DNA of 64,000 nt from Robertkochia flava (lineage in GTDB: Bacteria; Bacteroidota; Bacteroidia; Flavobacteriales; Flavobacteriaceae), in contig NZ_JAINZT010000006.1 of assembly GCF_020166515.1 (NCBI RefSeq), forward strand, positions 372,001 to 436,000, written 5' to 3'. Position 1 is the stretch's first letter. The number at the start of each line of letters is the position of its first letter. The translations under genes and the position numbers were made by a program. Positions 51,702-63,686 of this stretch are shown one piece after another. The notes beneath the pieces are model-generated. The model made no database searches. It was not told the DNA's origin and worked only from the letters and a program-made list of their open reading frames with translations.

Positions 51702-52508
51702 TTATTTACTTAATTGTTCTAATTCGTTATTGATATCCGCTATCATACCTTCGGCTTCCTCCATGTACTCACCCTGTTCATAGTCCTTTTTCAACAGGTT
51801 AAACGTGGCCAGCGCATTATTGAGTCGCTCTTCCCGTTTGCTGTAAATACTGTTCATGGCCAGGTTATACTCTGCCGTTAATTTGTAAAACAAAGCATCC
51901 TCTCGGTATTCAGACCCGGGATTATCCTTTAAAAATAATTCAAAAGCCTTTATAGAAGCAAAATAATCGGATATGGTGTTGTATTGTTTCGCTATTTCAA
52001 ACGACTTCTTATCCAGCTTGGCTCTTAATTCCTGTACCATGGCATTGGCTTCGTCCAGATACTGTGAGTCCGGGTATGAATTAATGAAGGCCTGAAGCCG
52101 GTCTACAGCCTCATTGGTATCAGACTGATCGAGACTGAATCTTGGAGAGGTCATGTATTCACTTTTTGCCCCCAAATAAGCAGCCTCTTCCGCCTTTTCA
52201 CTTCTGGGATATGACTTTGCGAATCGTTCAAACTGATAGGCAGACTGATAGTACTGCTCTTCCTGGAAATAACTGTCGGCGTAGAAATAAATGATACGCT
52301 CGCCCTGAGGTTTTCCTATATAATTGGGAACGATCTGATCGTATAGTCGTATGGCCTTTTTATAATCTCCTTCATTGTAGAGCTTTTCAGCCATATCATA
52401 CTTCTTCTTCGTATCATCCTCTTTGAGTACTTTTTGATACTCACTGCAGGAAGAAAAAAGAACAGAGGTTACAATTCCAGCGATAAGGGTTCGGTAGTTC
52501 TTAATCAT
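51702..52508 (-). CDS. bamD: Outer membrane protein assembly factor BamD
   Basis: 268 residues. A lipoprotein signal ends in VLFSSCSEYQK (cysteine 21), then five TPR-like helical pairs: KYDMAEKLYNEGDYKKAIRL, RIIYFYADSYFQEEQYYQSA, RSEKAEEAAYLGAKSE. BamD joins BamA at the inner face of the outer membrane and helps insert beta-barrel proteins such as the SusC protein above. First gene of the bamD-rpoZ-coaBC-DUF4835-recN run. A perfect -7 box lies four bases before its ATG. Confidence 0.93.
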   Translation of the reverse strand: MIKNYRTLIAGIVTSVLFSSCSEYQKVLKEDDTKKKYDMAEKLYNEGDYKKAIRLYDQIVPNYIGKPQGERIIYFYADSYFQEEQYYQSAYQFERFAKSYPRSEKAEEAAYLGAKSEYMTSPRFSLDQSDTNEAVDRLQAFINSYPDSQYLDEANAMVQELRAKLDKKSFEIAKQYNTISDYFASIKAFELFLKDNPGSEYREDALFYKLTAEYNLAMNSIYSKREERLNNALATFNLLKKDYEQGEYMEEAEGMIADINNELEQLSK

Positions 52509-52512
52509 CGGG

Positions 52513-52520
52513 CAAAATTA
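52513..52520 (-). promoter_or_regulatory. -7 box directly before the bamD start
   Basis: On the minus strand TAATTTTG, CCCG, ATG. A TTG lies 24 bases upstream of the box, somewhat beyond the usual spacing. Transcription would start at or next to the ATG. Confidence 0.45.
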
Positions 52521-52636
52521 GCTAATTATCTTAAATATTAAAAACAATTTACAAAACGGTAAATTTAAAGGAGTGCACCCCCAATTAAAATCATTTATTA
52601 AAATTTTAACGGGCCTGGACCTCCCGCAATTTAGCA

Positions 52637-52674
52637 TAAAAAAAGGCTTTAACAACAGCTGTGTTAAAACCTTT
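52637..52674 (-). terminator. Intrinsic terminator of dapA
   Basis: AAAGGCTTTAACA (52642-52654) and TGTTAAAACCTTT (52662-52674), 13 bp with one mismatch. On the minus strand a run of seven T follows. Confidence 0.85.
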
Positions 52675-52701
52675 CTGAATTTCTTGATATTAAAGCTGCA
52701 T

Positions 52702-53592
52702 TTATAAAAACGCCGCCCCGATTTGCAGGTATTTGGATATTTTTTGGCGCAGCTCATCCGAAGCCGGCACCAAAGGAAGCCGTACTGCAGGACTTTCAAT
52801 TATATCCAACTGGCTGAGCATCGATTTAATTCCCGCCGGGTTTCCTTCTTCAAAGATATAATCGATGATATCCATCATTTCAAAGTGAAGGCCATTTGCC
52901 TTTTCCAGGTTCCCGTTCATTGCAGACCTTACCATCCCGGAAAATTTCTCCGGCAGTCCCTGGGCGATAACGGAAATAACACCCGCCCCACCGGCCAGGG
53001 TCATGGGCAGGGTAATCATATCATCTCCGGATATCACCATAAAATGCTCCGGCTTATCCTTTAACAAGCGCAACGCCTGAACCATATCTCCTGCAGCCTC
53101 TTTGATTGCGATTATATTATCAAAGTCTTCAGCCAGCCTGATCACGGTAGACGGAAGCATGTTCGACCCTGTTCTCCCGGGTACATTGTACAGAATAACA
53201 GGCAAGGGAGCATGAAGGGCCACCTGTTCGAAATGCCTGTAAATACCTTCCTGGGTTGGCTTATTATAGTAAGGAGAAACAGACAGGATCGCATCAAACC
53301 CTTTAAGCCCATCCTTATCCAGATCGGCAACCACAGCAGCAGTATTGTTTCCACCAACCCCCAAAACCAGTGGAAGGCGGCCTGCGTTGGTCTTTATAAC
53401 CGTCTGTTTTACAAGTTCCTTTTCCTCCGGGGTAAGGGTTGCAGATTCTGCAGTTGTGCCCAAAACCACCAGGTAATCTACCCCTCCGGCGATCGTATAT
53501 TCCACCAACCGCTCTAAAGACCGGGTATCCACAGTTTGATCCTCCCTGAACGGAGTAATCAATGCAACTCCGGTACCTCTGTATGCCATCAT
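52702..53592 (-). CDS. dapA: 4-hydroxy-tetrahydrodipicolinate synthase
   Basis: 296 residues (two ATGs in a row at the start). TIM barrel with GTTAES (45-50), the catalytic Y135 in LYNVPGRTG and Schiff-base K164 in IAIKEAAGD. It condenses pyruvate with aspartate semialdehyde in the lysine/meso-diaminopimelate pathway, which also feeds peptidoglycan. It begins three bases after the DUF6913 gene and ends at a terminator, so these two form a unit. Confidence 0.95.
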   Translation of the reverse strand: MMAYRGTGVALITPFREDQTVDTRSLERLVEYTIAGGVDYLVVLGTTAESATLTPEEKELVKQTVIKTNAGRLPLVLGVGGNNTAAVVADLDKDGLKGFDAILSVSPYYNKPTQEGIYRHFEQVALHAPLPVILYNVPGRTGSNMLPSTVIRLAEDFDNIIAIKEAAGDMVQALRLLKDKPEHFMVISGDDMITLPMTLAGGAGVISVIAQGLPEKFSGMVRSAMNGNLEKANGLHFEMMDIIDYIFEEGNPAGIKSMLSQLDIIESPAVRLPLVPASDELRQKISKYLQIGAAFL

Positions 53593-53595
53593 ATA

Positions 53596-54120
53596 TTACT
53601 GTTTATTTAAGATCTTTAAATACTTTACCAATTCCTGCCGGAATTCATTAAAATTTTCGGTGCCGGTCAACAAGGTCAGATCATTGATCGCCGAAAGTCC
53701 TTCGGAAACGCCAACCTTTAGTTTGGCCCGGGTATGTACAGACATCAGCTGCATTACAGGATTATTATCCTTGTAATAATTCACCAGAAGATCGTACTCC
53801 CTTCCCAGGAAATCCTTAACCGTACCGGATTTCACCTCTCCGCTGGTCTTTACCGATGCCTCCGAAAAGACCGGGATCATATAGTTCACCTTCTTGTGAA
53901 TTTTCTCTACATAGCCCAGGATATATACCTGATCATTGGAAACCGATAAATCGGCCGCAAGATTCAGCAAAGGCTTGAAGTCTGCCAGCTGGTCATAATT
54001 GATGATCAGCGCAAGAGATCTAACCTCTCCCAAGGTTGCTCCTCCTTTATTCCTTTGACTTTGCAGCTCCCTGCGAATAATTTTATCAATAGCTTTTTCC
54101 TTGAAGCTTTTTAAAATCAT
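53596..54120 (-). CDS. DUF6913 family protein
   Basis: 174 residues, soluble, no signal. GEVRSLALIINYDQLADFKPL, YILGYVEKIHKKVNYMIP and the C-terminal LMSVHTRAKLKVGVSEGLS match a conserved Bacteroidota family that usually precedes dapA. Function unknown. First gene of a two-gene unit with dapA and preceded by a good promoter. Confidence 0.8.
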   Translation of the reverse strand: MILKSFKEKAIDKIIRRELQSQRNKGGATLGEVRSLALIINYDQLADFKPLLNLAADLSVSNDQVYILGYVEKIHKKVNYMIPVFSEASVKTSGEVKSGTVKDFLGREYDLLVNYYKDNNPVMQLMSVHTRAKLKVGVSEGLSAINDLTLLTGTENFNEFRQELVKYLKILNKQ

Positions 54121-54139
54121 TTATCTTTACATTAAGCCA

Positions 54140-54172
54140 CAAAGGTAAAGCTTTAAAGGATTCCGTTGTCAA
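54140..54172 (-). promoter_or_regulatory. Promoter for the DUF6913-dapA unit
   Basis: On the minus strand: TTG (54172-54170), a 22-base spacer and TACCTTTG (54147-54140), a perfect -7 box. A leader of about 12 bases is predicted. Confidence 0.55.
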
Positions 54173-54185
54173 AATTACAAAAGGC

Positions 54186-54950
54186 ATGCGTCATATTTTT
54201 AAACATTTTGTTATATATGTAACAATAATAGGAATGTGTTCCTGCAAGCAAACCCCACCAAACCTCCAGGAAATTCACGGAAATGAGATCGGCATAACCA
54301 GCGAATTAACAGAACCCGACAGTCTGGAACAATTTATCGAGCCGTATCGCACCCACCTGGATTCAGTACTCTCCGAAGTTCTTTGCTATGCACCAAGAAC
54401 CCTTTCTAAAACCGAAGGTCGTTACAATACTGCCATTGGTAATTTACTCTGTGACATCATCTATGAACAGGCCAACCCGGTATTTCAATCCCGGACCGCG
54501 AACACCATAGACATCGTACTCATCAACCACGGGGGGATTCGATCGGTAATATCAAAAGGGCCGGTAACCCGAAAAACAGCCTACGAGGTAATGCCTTTTG
54601 AGAATACAATAGAAGTGCTCGAATTGACTACAGAAAAGATCGACAACATGGTGGAATATCTTATTGCGGCCCGGCGACCTCATCCTTTCAAAGGATTAAA
54701 GATCACTCTTGATGAAAACGGGAACCTCAGGAGTTATTCCATTAACGGCGCGGAACCGGATCAAAGCCGGACCTATTTTGTTGCCACCTCCAATTACCTG
54801 GCTAACATGGGTGACAATATGACGTTTTTCGCCAACCCGGTAAACAGGCAATCCATGGATTACCTGATACGAAACGCAATGATCGATTATTTTGAAAAAC
54901 AAGACACCTTAACCGCCGAAATGGACGATCGGTTTACAGGTCCAAACTAG
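54186..54950 (+). CDS. 5'-nucleotidase C-terminal domain lipoprotein
   Basis: 254 residues. The lipoprotein signal ends in MCSCKQTP (cysteine 20). It holds only the C-terminal substrate-binding half of UshA-type 5'-nucleotidases: GRYNTAIGNLLCDIIYEQA, IVLINHGGIRSVIS, VMPFENTIEVLEL and YFVATSNYLANMGDNM. The metallophosphoesterase half is the next gene, seven bases downstream. The two proteins presumably meet in the periplasm to hydrolyse nucleotides. Confidence 0.9.
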   Translation: MRHIFKHFVIYVTIIGMCSCKQTPPNLQEIHGNEIGITSELTEPDSLEQFIEPYRTHLDSVLSEVLCYAPRTLSKTEGRYNTAIGNLLCDIIYEQANPVFQSRTANTIDIVLINHGGIRSVISKGPVTRKTAYEVMPFENTIEVLELTTEKIDNMVEYLIAARRPHPFKGLKITLDENGNLRSYSINGAEPDQSRTYFVATSNYLANMGDNMTFFANPVNRQSMDYLIRNAMIDYFEKQDTLTAEMDDRFTGPN

Positions 54951-54957
54951 GGAAGTC

Positions 54958-55849
54958 ATGAAAAGAAGATTATTCATACAAAAAACCTTAGCAGGCACAT
55001 TATTTCTGGGAACCAGCGGACTTGCCTGGGAGGGTTGCACTCCGGCCAGAGCAAAGAACCATATCACGATCCTGCACACCAACGACGTGCACAGCCATAT
55101 TGATCCTTTTCCCGCCGACCATGCCAGGAACCCCAATATGGGGGGCGTAGCGCGTAGGGCCTCCCTGATTGAACAGATCCGAAATGAGAATCCAAACACC
55201 TTGCTGCTGGATGCAGGAGATATCTTCCAGGGCACCCCTTATTTCAATTTTTACGGAGGAGAGATCGAATTTAAGCTGATGAGTAAACTTGGCTATGACG
55301 CCGCCACCATTGGCAATCACGATTTCGACAATGGAATAGAAGGCCTTTACGCGCAAATGCCTAATGCTAAATTCTCCTTTGTTTCTGCTAACTACGATTT
55401 CTCCAATACGGTCATGAATGGCCTGGTAAAACCTTACCAGATTTTTGAAAGAGACGAGGTGAAGATCGGGGTATTCGGACTTGGCATTGAACTGGCCGGG
55501 CTGGTCAATAAAAAGCAGTATAAGGAAACCGTATATCTGGACCCTGTAGAGATTTGTGAAGACATGTGCCGGGAACTCAAGGACGAACAGGGCTGCGACC
55601 TCATCATCTGCCTGTCTCACCTCGGGTACCAATACGATTCTGATAAGGTAAGTGACCGGGTCCTGGCCGCCAAAAGCAAAGACCTCGACCTGATCATCGG
55701 AGGGCATACCCACACCTTTATGGACAAGCCTCAGGTTGTTAACAACCGGGAAGATCAGCCGGTACTGATCAACCAGGTAGGTTGTTTCGGACTGTATCTG
55801 GGAAGGATCGATTTTTATTTCGACCACAAAGAAACCCGGGGAGAAGGCG

Positions 55850-55866
<17 letters not shown>
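54958..55866 (+). CDS. 5'-nucleotidase N-terminal metallophosphoesterase domain protein
   Basis: 302 residues. The binuclear metal centre is complete: D43 and H45 in HTNDVHSH, D88 in DAGDIFQG, N120 and H121 in IGNHDFDNG, SHLGYQYD and GGHTHTF. The N-terminus (KRRLFIQK) resembles a twin-arginine signal before a hydrophobic stretch, so export may be folded via Tat. It lacks the nucleotide-binding half, which the upstream gene supplies. The last 17 bases overlap the 3' end of the opposing YhhN-type gene. Confidence 0.92.
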
Positions 55867-58524
<2,658 letters not shown>

Positions 58525-59106
58525 TTATAATTGATCTTTTGCAATGCGCTGCCGGAAATCACCAGGTTTCCGGGTTTGCAGTTGTTTCACTAATTCATTT
58601 ATATTTTCGTGTTCCAGAAGCAATTCCCGGAATTTTCTCTGTAGTAATTCTTTAGACACCATATGGTCCAGCAAGGCAATTAAATGATCGTAATAGCCTC
58701 CGGAATTTAATATTCCCACAGGTTTGTTATGCAAACCCAGCTGTGCCCAGGTAATGATCTCAAAAAGTTCTTCCAGGGTACCGAAACCTCCGGGAAGGGC
58801 TATGAAGCCATCGGACTCTTCGTTGAGGATCAATTTTCTTTCGTGCATATTTTTAGTTGTGATCAGGCGTGTTAACCCCGTATGCACCACTTCCTTTTTC
58901 TTAAGGAATTCCGGAATTACCCCAACGACCTCTCCTCCGGCTTCCAGGGCACCACGGGCCACCTCTCCCATAAGGCCCACCCGGGCACCTCCGTACACCA
59001 GGCGAAGACCTTGCTGCGCCATGATTTGCCCCAGGCTAAAGGCTTCTTCCAGATAGCGGGAGTCGTTACCAGGGGAACTTCCGCAAAAGACGGCGATACT
59101 TTTCAT
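58525..59106 (-). CDS. LOG family protein (cytokinin riboside 5'-monophosphate phosphoribohydrolase, TIGR00730)
   Basis: 193 residues, Rossmann-like fold. The family signature PGGFGTLEE (105-113) with GGARVGLMG (39-47) is complete. In several bacteria and plants this enzyme removes ribose-5-phosphate from nucleoside monophosphates; in non-plant-associated bacteria the purpose is unknown. Its ATG overlaps the prmC stop by four bases. Confidence 0.92.
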   Translation of the reverse strand: MKSIAVFCGSSPGNDSRYLEEAFSLGQIMAQQGLRLVYGGARVGLMGEVARGALEAGGEVVGVIPEFLKKKEVVHTGLTRLITTKNMHERKLILNEESDGFIALPGGFGTLEELFEIITWAQLGLHNKPVGILNSGGYYDHLIALLDHMVSKELLQRKFRELLLEHENINELVKQLQTRKPGDFRQRIAKDQL

Positions 59107-59969
59107 TTTATTGCTTTTAACATTCGGTGGTTTCCCAAAAGGTCTTTCCTCAGTGTTACCTCAGAAAACCCTTCCGAACTTACCAGGTCATAGGTTTCTC
59201 GACCAAGATACTGATTGATCTCAAAATACAAACGCCCCCCGGGCATCAAATGTTGACTGGCGAGCTTCGCAATTTTCCGGTAAAAGATAAGCGGGTTGCG
59301 ATCTGAAACGAACAAGGCAGATGCAGGCTCATGTTCAAGGACATTTTTATGAATCTCCTTTTTTTCAAGGTTCCGGACATAAGGCGGATTGGAAACCACC
59401 ACATCAAAGGGAGCTGTATCCCCCTTTTTAAGCAAGACCGACAGGTCCATGAGCTCCAGAATGTCGCATTCAGAAAAATTCACCTCCGTGTTTTGCTTCC
59501 CTGCATTAAATTGAGCCACAGCAAGCGCCTCTGCACTTTTATCTAGGGCATAAACCAAGGATTCCGGAAAATGCTTTTTTAATGCAATGGCAATACAACC
59601 ACTTCCGGTACCCACATCAAGCACCCGGCTTTGGGGATCCAGGCCATCATCGATGATCCATTGTACCAACTCTTCGGTTTCCTGCCTTGGAATAAGGGTG
59701 TGTGAATTCACTTTAAGCCACATATCTTTAAACCAGGCCTTTCCGAGAATATACTGCAAGGGCTCCTGCCTGGACAGCCGATCCAAAACCCCCTCCATCA
59801 CCTCCAGATCACTTTGCGGAAGTACCCGGTTTCGCGCCATGGTAATTTCAAAGGGTTTTAATCCCAACAGCTCTTCGCCCACCATTTTAAACAGGGAAGC
59901 GGCCTCCTGATGCCCATAAACGGGCTCAAGGCGATTCATAAAACGTCGTTGAAAAGCACCTATATCCAT
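59103..59969 (-). CDS. prmC: Peptide chain release factor N5-glutamine methyltransferase
   Basis: 288 residues. A helical N-terminal domain (about 1-80), then a SAM-binding motif VLDVGTGSGCIA (117-128) and the glutamine-binding NPPYV (194-198). It methylates the GGQ glutamine of release factors RF1 and RF2. It starts one base after the acetyltransferase gene and overlaps the LOG gene by four bases. Confidence 0.94.
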   Translation of the reverse strand: MDIGAFQRRFMNRLEPVYGHQEAASLFKMVGEELLGLKPFEITMARNRVLPQSDLEVMEGVLDRLSRQEPLQYILGKAWFKDMWLKVNSHTLIPRQETEELVQWIIDDGLDPQSRVLDVGTGSGCIAIALKKHFPESLVYALDKSAEALAVAQFNAGKQNTEVNFSECDILELMDLSVLLKKGDTAPFDVVVSNPPYVRNLEKKEIHKNVLEHEPASALFVSDRNPLIFYRKIAKLASQHLMPGGRLYFEINQYLGRETYDLVSSEGFSEVTLRKDLLGNHRMLKAIK

Positions 59970-59970
59970 G

Positions 59971-60447
59971 TTAAAGATCTTTCAGCAACCAAACCGGACA
60001 AGCGGAGTGCCCGGTATCGCCCATAGGTTGATCAATATAATAGAAGCCATTCTTAAGGTAGAGCTGCTGCGCCTGCTTCATATAGGGCATGGTCTCAATA
60101 TACATTTGTTCATAACCGAATTCCCTGGCCTTTGCAATACAGGTGTCTATCATTTTCCTGCCAAGCCCCATGGCCCTGACCTCATTCAGAAAATACATTT
60201 TCTGAAGTTCACATACCGGGCCGTCGTAATTATCCAATTGAGCCACACCTGCGCCCCCAAGGATCTTCCCTTCATTTTCAAGGACAAAATACACAGCTCC
60301 CGGCTTGTTATAAGCCTCGTACATTGCATCAACGGCAGGATCAGCATAAGCCGTACCTACCTTAGGTACCCCGAGCTCCTCGAGAACGGTTCGCAATACC
60401 TTTGCCACCTGTTCGTTGTCAGCTTGTTGAATTTCTCTGATCAGCAT
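59971..60447 (-). CDS. GNAT family N-acetyltransferase
   Basis: 158 residues, a single GNAT domain. The acetyl-CoA-binding loop is RAMGLGRKMIDTCIAKA (about 94-110), with GGAGVAQLDNYDGPVCELQK as the central strands. The acceptor is unknown. First gene of a five-gene minus-strand operon and divergent from ribD, with 38 bases between the starts. Confidence 0.87.
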   Translation of the reverse strand: MLIREIQQADNEQVAKVLRTVLEELGVPKVGTAYADPAVDAMYEAYNKPGAVYFVLENEGKILGGAGVAQLDNYDGPVCELQKMYFLNEVRAMGLGRKMIDTCIAKAREFGYEQMYIETMPYMKQAQQLYLKNGFYYIDQPMGDTGHSACPVWLLKDL

Positions 60448-60472
60448 ACTGTTTATAGCGGATTTAAAATAG

Positions 60473-60480
60473 TAATTTTG
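60473..60480 (+). promoter_or_regulatory. -7 box close to the ribD start
   Basis: TAATTTTG, a perfect TAnnTTTG, then CGAGT and the GTG start. The -33 region (TGTTTA) is weak. No FMN riboswitch is present. Confidence 0.45.
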
Positions 60481-60485
60481 CGAGT

Positions 60486-61568
60486 GTGAAGATACATGAA
60501 TTCTACATAAAGCGATGCCTGGAACTGGCTAAAAACGGAATAGGAAACACCTACCCTAATCCTTCGGTAGGTTGCGTTATTGTTCATCAGGGGGAGGTTA
60601 TAGGCGAAGGTTATACCAGTAAAGCCGGAGGCCCCCACGCGGAGGTCAATGCCATAAATTCGGTGATGAATAAAGAACTGCTGAAACAAGCCACACTTTA
60701 CGTTACCCTGGAACCCTGTTCCCATCACGGAAAAACACCTCCCTGTGCAGACCTTATCGTAGAATCAGGAATTCCACGGGTAGTTGTGGGTACACTGGAC
60801 AGCAACAAACAGGTCAGCGGAAAAGGCATTAAAAAGCTGGCAGAATCCGGTTGCGAGGTTATTGCCGGAATTTTGGAAGCGGCCTGCCGGGAAGCCAACA
60901 AACGCTTTTTTTGCTATCATGAATTAAAACGCCCATACATCATTCTGAAATGGGCAGAGAGTGCCGACGGTTACCTGGCACCCTTGCCTGAAACCCGGGT
61001 TTCAGGCAAACCGCATCCGGTTTGGTTGAGCGATCAACCCTCCAGACAATTGGTCCACAAATGGCGGAGCGAAGAACAGGCCATCCTGGTGGGCACATCC
61101 ACCGCCCTTGCAGATAATCCCAGTCTGACCACCAGAGACTGGTTTGGCGCAAATCCGTTGCGCATCTTTTTTGACCAATCAGGGAAACTTCCTGAAAACA
61201 GCAATCTACTCGACGGGAGCACCCCGACCATCGTCTTTACAGCCAACGCAGCTTATTATGCAGACAAAGCCATAAAAGACCTCGAGATCGTCCGGATGGC
61301 CCCCAAAATACCTCTCCCTGAGCTGGTAGCGAAAACACTATATGAAAAGCACATACAAAGCGTGATCATCGAAGGAGGGGCCACTACCTTGAACAGCTTT
61401 CTCGCTGCTGACCTTTGGGATGAAGCCCGGATATTCAGAACACCCACAACCTTCGGCCGGGGAATTAAAGCGCCTGAAATTAACCAGGCGGCCACGCAGA
61501 TAACCGACTCCGGCAAAGACCAATTACACTTGTATAAACATCCCGGAAACCTTAAGGATACTATTTAG
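60486..61568 (+). CDS. ribD: Bifunctional riboflavin biosynthesis deaminase/reductase RibD
   Basis: 360 residues with a GTG start at 60486; the nearby ATG at 60496 is out of frame. The N-terminal deaminase has HAE (51-53) and PCSHHGKTPPC (77-87) with zinc cysteines C78 and C87. The C-terminal reductase half begins at about 145 (RPYIILKWAESADGYLAP). The enzyme carries out the second and third steps of riboflavin synthesis from GTP. First of a four-gene unit (ribD-HAD-EamA-YigZ) with gaps of 1, -4 and 5 bases. Confidence 0.95.
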   Translation: MKIHEFYIKRCLELAKNGIGNTYPNPSVGCVIVHQGEVIGEGYTSKAGGPHAEVNAINSVMNKELLKQATLYVTLEPCSHHGKTPPCADLIVESGIPRVVVGTLDSNKQVSGKGIKKLAESGCEVIAGILEAACREANKRFFCYHELKRPYIILKWAESADGYLAPLPETRVSGKPHPVWLSDQPSRQLVHKWRSEEQAILVGTSTALADNPSLTTRDWFGANPLRIFFDQSGKLPENSNLLDGSTPTIVFTANAAYYADKAIKDLEIVRMAPKIPLPELVAKTLYEKHIQSVIIEGGATTLNSFLAADLWDEARIFRTPTTFGRGIKAPEINQAATQITDSGKDQLHLYKHPGNLKDTI

Positions 61569-61569
61569 C

Positions 61570-62193
61570 ATGACCCCGAACATAAAGAACATCATATTCG
61601 ATTTTGGAGACATCTTCATCAACCTGGATAAGGAAGCCCCGCTAAGAGGTATTACCAGGGTTGCTCCCGGCTTTATGCCCGATCCCGAGATCGACCGCAT
61701 CAATAAACTGTATGAGAAAGGAAAAATAACTACCGAGGTATTCGTTGACCACTACCGGTCTAAACTTCCCGGATCTTCAGAGCAGGAGTTGATCCGCATC
61801 TGGAATTCGATCATACTCGACCTTCCGGAACAACGCATCGCCTTCCTGGAACACCTGAAAAATAACCATTCCTATCGTTTATTTCTGCTAAGTAACACCA
61901 ATGCGCTTCACATGCAACAGGTTTTGCTAAATACGGGCAGGCCTGTTTTTGAACGGTTCAGATCACTTTTTGAGAAATTTTATCTTTCTCATGAGATCGG
62001 GATGCGAAAACCGGATGAGGAAATCTACCGGTTCGTTCTGGATCAAAACAACCTGCAGGCCGGTGAAACCCTTTTCATAGACGATCTGCATGAAAATACC
62101 AATGCTGCGGCTAAAATAGGGATACACACCTGGACCCTGGAGCCTGGAAAAGAAGATATCACCCAACTATTCTCAAAAGACCTGCCCCTGTGA
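61570..62193 (+). CDS. HAD-superfamily hydrolase (subfamily IA)
   Basis: 207 residues. The opening IIFDFGDIFINLD gives nucleophile D11 with glycine at the second position, as in the YihX-type branch. LLSNTNA is motif II, GMRKPDEEIY holds the motif III lysine, and LFIDDLHEN is motif IV. The likely role is dephosphorylation of a small sugar or nucleotide phosphate. It starts one base after ribD and its stop overlaps the next GTG start. A link to the riboflavin pathway phosphatase step is possible but unproven. Confidence 0.87.
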   Translation: MTPNIKNIIFDFGDIFINLDKEAPLRGITRVAPGFMPDPEIDRINKLYEKGKITTEVFVDHYRSKLPGSSEQELIRIWNSIILDLPEQRIAFLEHLKNNHSYRLFLLSNTNALHMQQVLLNTGRPVFERFRSLFEKFYLSHEIGMRKPDEEIYRFVLDQNNLQAGETLFIDDLHENTNAAAKIGIHTWTLEPGKEDITQLFSKDLPL

Positions 62194-63059
62194 TCTACCT
62201 CTGTTTAAGCATCCTGGTTTCAAGCTCGCTGTTTGTGATCTTTAAACTCTTTAACCGCTTCCATGTAAATACCTTCAATGCCATTGTCACCAATTATGTC
62301 TTTGCATGCCTAACCGGTTTATTCCTGTACGATCATTCCTGGACCATGGCATCGGTAACAGAGCGCCCCTGGTTTGGCGGCACCATCTTTCTCGGCTTCA
62401 TGTTTATCATGATATTCATGGTGATGGCCCGTACCGCACAGGAGGTAGGACTTTCGGTTGCCTCTGTAGCCGGAAAAATGTCTCTGATAATTCCCGTAAT
62501 ATTCGGGGTGCTGGTCTACGGGGAATCTGCAGGGCTCCAAAAGATCTTTGGGATCCTGCTGGCACTTTTAGCCGTAGTATTGGTTTCAGTGAAAAACAAC
62601 AAGGCCCATCTGAATTCTAAAAACCTGTTTTTACCCCTGATCCTTTTCGCCGGGTCAGGTATCATTGACACGACCATCAAATACCTGGAAACCAGATATG
62701 TTTCGCCAACAGAATTGCCTTTATACTCATCAAGCATTTTTGGGATCGCTGCCCTGTTTGGCTTCATTATTATATCCTATAAGGCAGTAAGAAAGCGGCT
62801 TGAATTTCGCCCGAGGGATATCGCCGGAGGTCTCGCCCTTGGCATACCTAACTATTTTTCCATATTTTTCATCCTGAAAGCGCTCCGGCATGAATCCATG
62901 GAAAGCTCCGTGGTATTCTCTGTTAATAATGTTGCAATAGTGATGCTTACCACGATATTCGGTATTATCCTGTTCAGGGAGCAATTGCAACCCCGGAACT
63001 GGATCGGTGTTTTTCTGGCTGTGATAAGTATCCTGCTGATCTCGCTGGCTAAAAGCTAA
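62190..63059 (+). CDS. EamA/DMT family transporter
   Basis: 289 residues with GTG start overlapping the upstream stop (GTGA). Ten membrane segments in two halves of about 140 residues, each with the drug/metabolite transporter pattern (FGVLVYGESAGLQKIFGILL at about 110-129 and FGIILFREQLQPRNWIGVFL at about 257-276). A small-molecule exporter, specificity unknown. Third gene in the ribD unit. Confidence 0.88.
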   Translation: MIYLCLSILVSSSLFVIFKLFNRFHVNTFNAIVTNYVFACLTGLFLYDHSWTMASVTERPWFGGTIFLGFMFIMIFMVMARTAQEVGLSVASVAGKMSLIIPVIFGVLVYGESAGLQKIFGILLALLAVVLVSVKNNKAHLNSKNLFLPLILFAGSGIIDTTIKYLETRYVSPTELPLYSSSIFGIAALFGFIIISYKAVRKRLEFRPRDIAGGLALGIPNYFSIFFILKALRHESMESSVVFSVNNVAIVMLTTIFGIILFREQLQPRNWIGVFLAVISILLISLAKS

Positions 63060-63064
63060 ACCTG

Positions 63065-63682
63065 ATGAAAGACGATATTTACAAAACTCTTGAAGCCCCC
63101 GGAGAAGAAGTTCTTTTTAAGGACAAGGGCAGCAAATTCTACGGGTATGCCTTCCCTGTATCCAGCGAGGACGAGGTTGGAGCATTCCTGGAAGACCTTA
63201 AAGGAAAACACCACAGTGCCCGACACTGGTGCTATGCCTGGCAGTTAGGCACCGAACGCATAAGATACAGAGCCAACGACGACGGGGAGCCCTCAAATTC
63301 TGCAGGAATGCCTATTTACGGACAGATCCAAAGCTTTGAACTCACCAATACCCTGGTGGTAGTGGTGCGGTATTTCGGAGGTACCAAGCTTGGGGTTGGC
63401 GGTTTAATTCAGGCCTACAAAACCACCGCGCAATGGGCCCTGGAGGCGTCCCCTGTTGTGGAACGAACCATTGACCTTCATTTCATCCTGGAATTCGAAT
63501 ACAAAGACATGAGCCATGTTATGCGGGTGATCAAGGAAAAGAACTACAACCTTATCCACCAGGAAATGGGCATGAGCTGTAAGATCGAAATAAGTGTTCG
63601 CAAGAGTGAGGCCGGAGATGTGGTCCCGGCATTTGAACCCTATTACGAGGTGAACGTATCAGCTAAAGACGACGGTATCTAA
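63065..63682 (+). CDS. YigZ/IMPACT family protein
   Basis: 205 residues. N-terminal Impact domain: EVLFKDKGSKFYGYAFPV, HHSARHWCYAWQLG and DDGEPSNSAGMPIYG, then VVVVRYFGGTKLGVGGLIQAY. The C-terminal 60 residues are the usual ribosomal-S6-like YigZ extension. The role is not known, though human IMPACT modulates GCN2 signalling. Last gene of the ribD unit, five bases after the transporter. Confidence 0.92.
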   Translation: MKDDIYKTLEAPGEEVLFKDKGSKFYGYAFPVSSEDEVGAFLEDLKGKHHSARHWCYAWQLGTERIRYRANDDGEPSNSAGMPIYGQIQSFELTNTLVVVVRYFGGTKLGVGGLIQAYKTTAQWALEASPVVERTIDLHFILEFEYKDMSHVMRVIKEKNYNLIHQEMGMSCKIEISVRKSEAGDVVPAFEPYYEVNVSAKDDGI

Positions 63683-63686
63683 CCAC

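Noticed and set aside
52518-52799. 93-codon ORF between bamD and dapA
   Set aside because: It crosses the dapA terminator and the dapA 3' end in another frame.
55000-55827. 275-codon ORF antisense to the metallophosphoesterase gene
   Set aside because: The plus strand has a complete metal centre and conserved family; the antisense frame is open only because of codon bias.
60430-60486. FMN riboswitch before ribD
   Set aside because: The gap is 38 bases, too short for the element, and the conserved core is absent.
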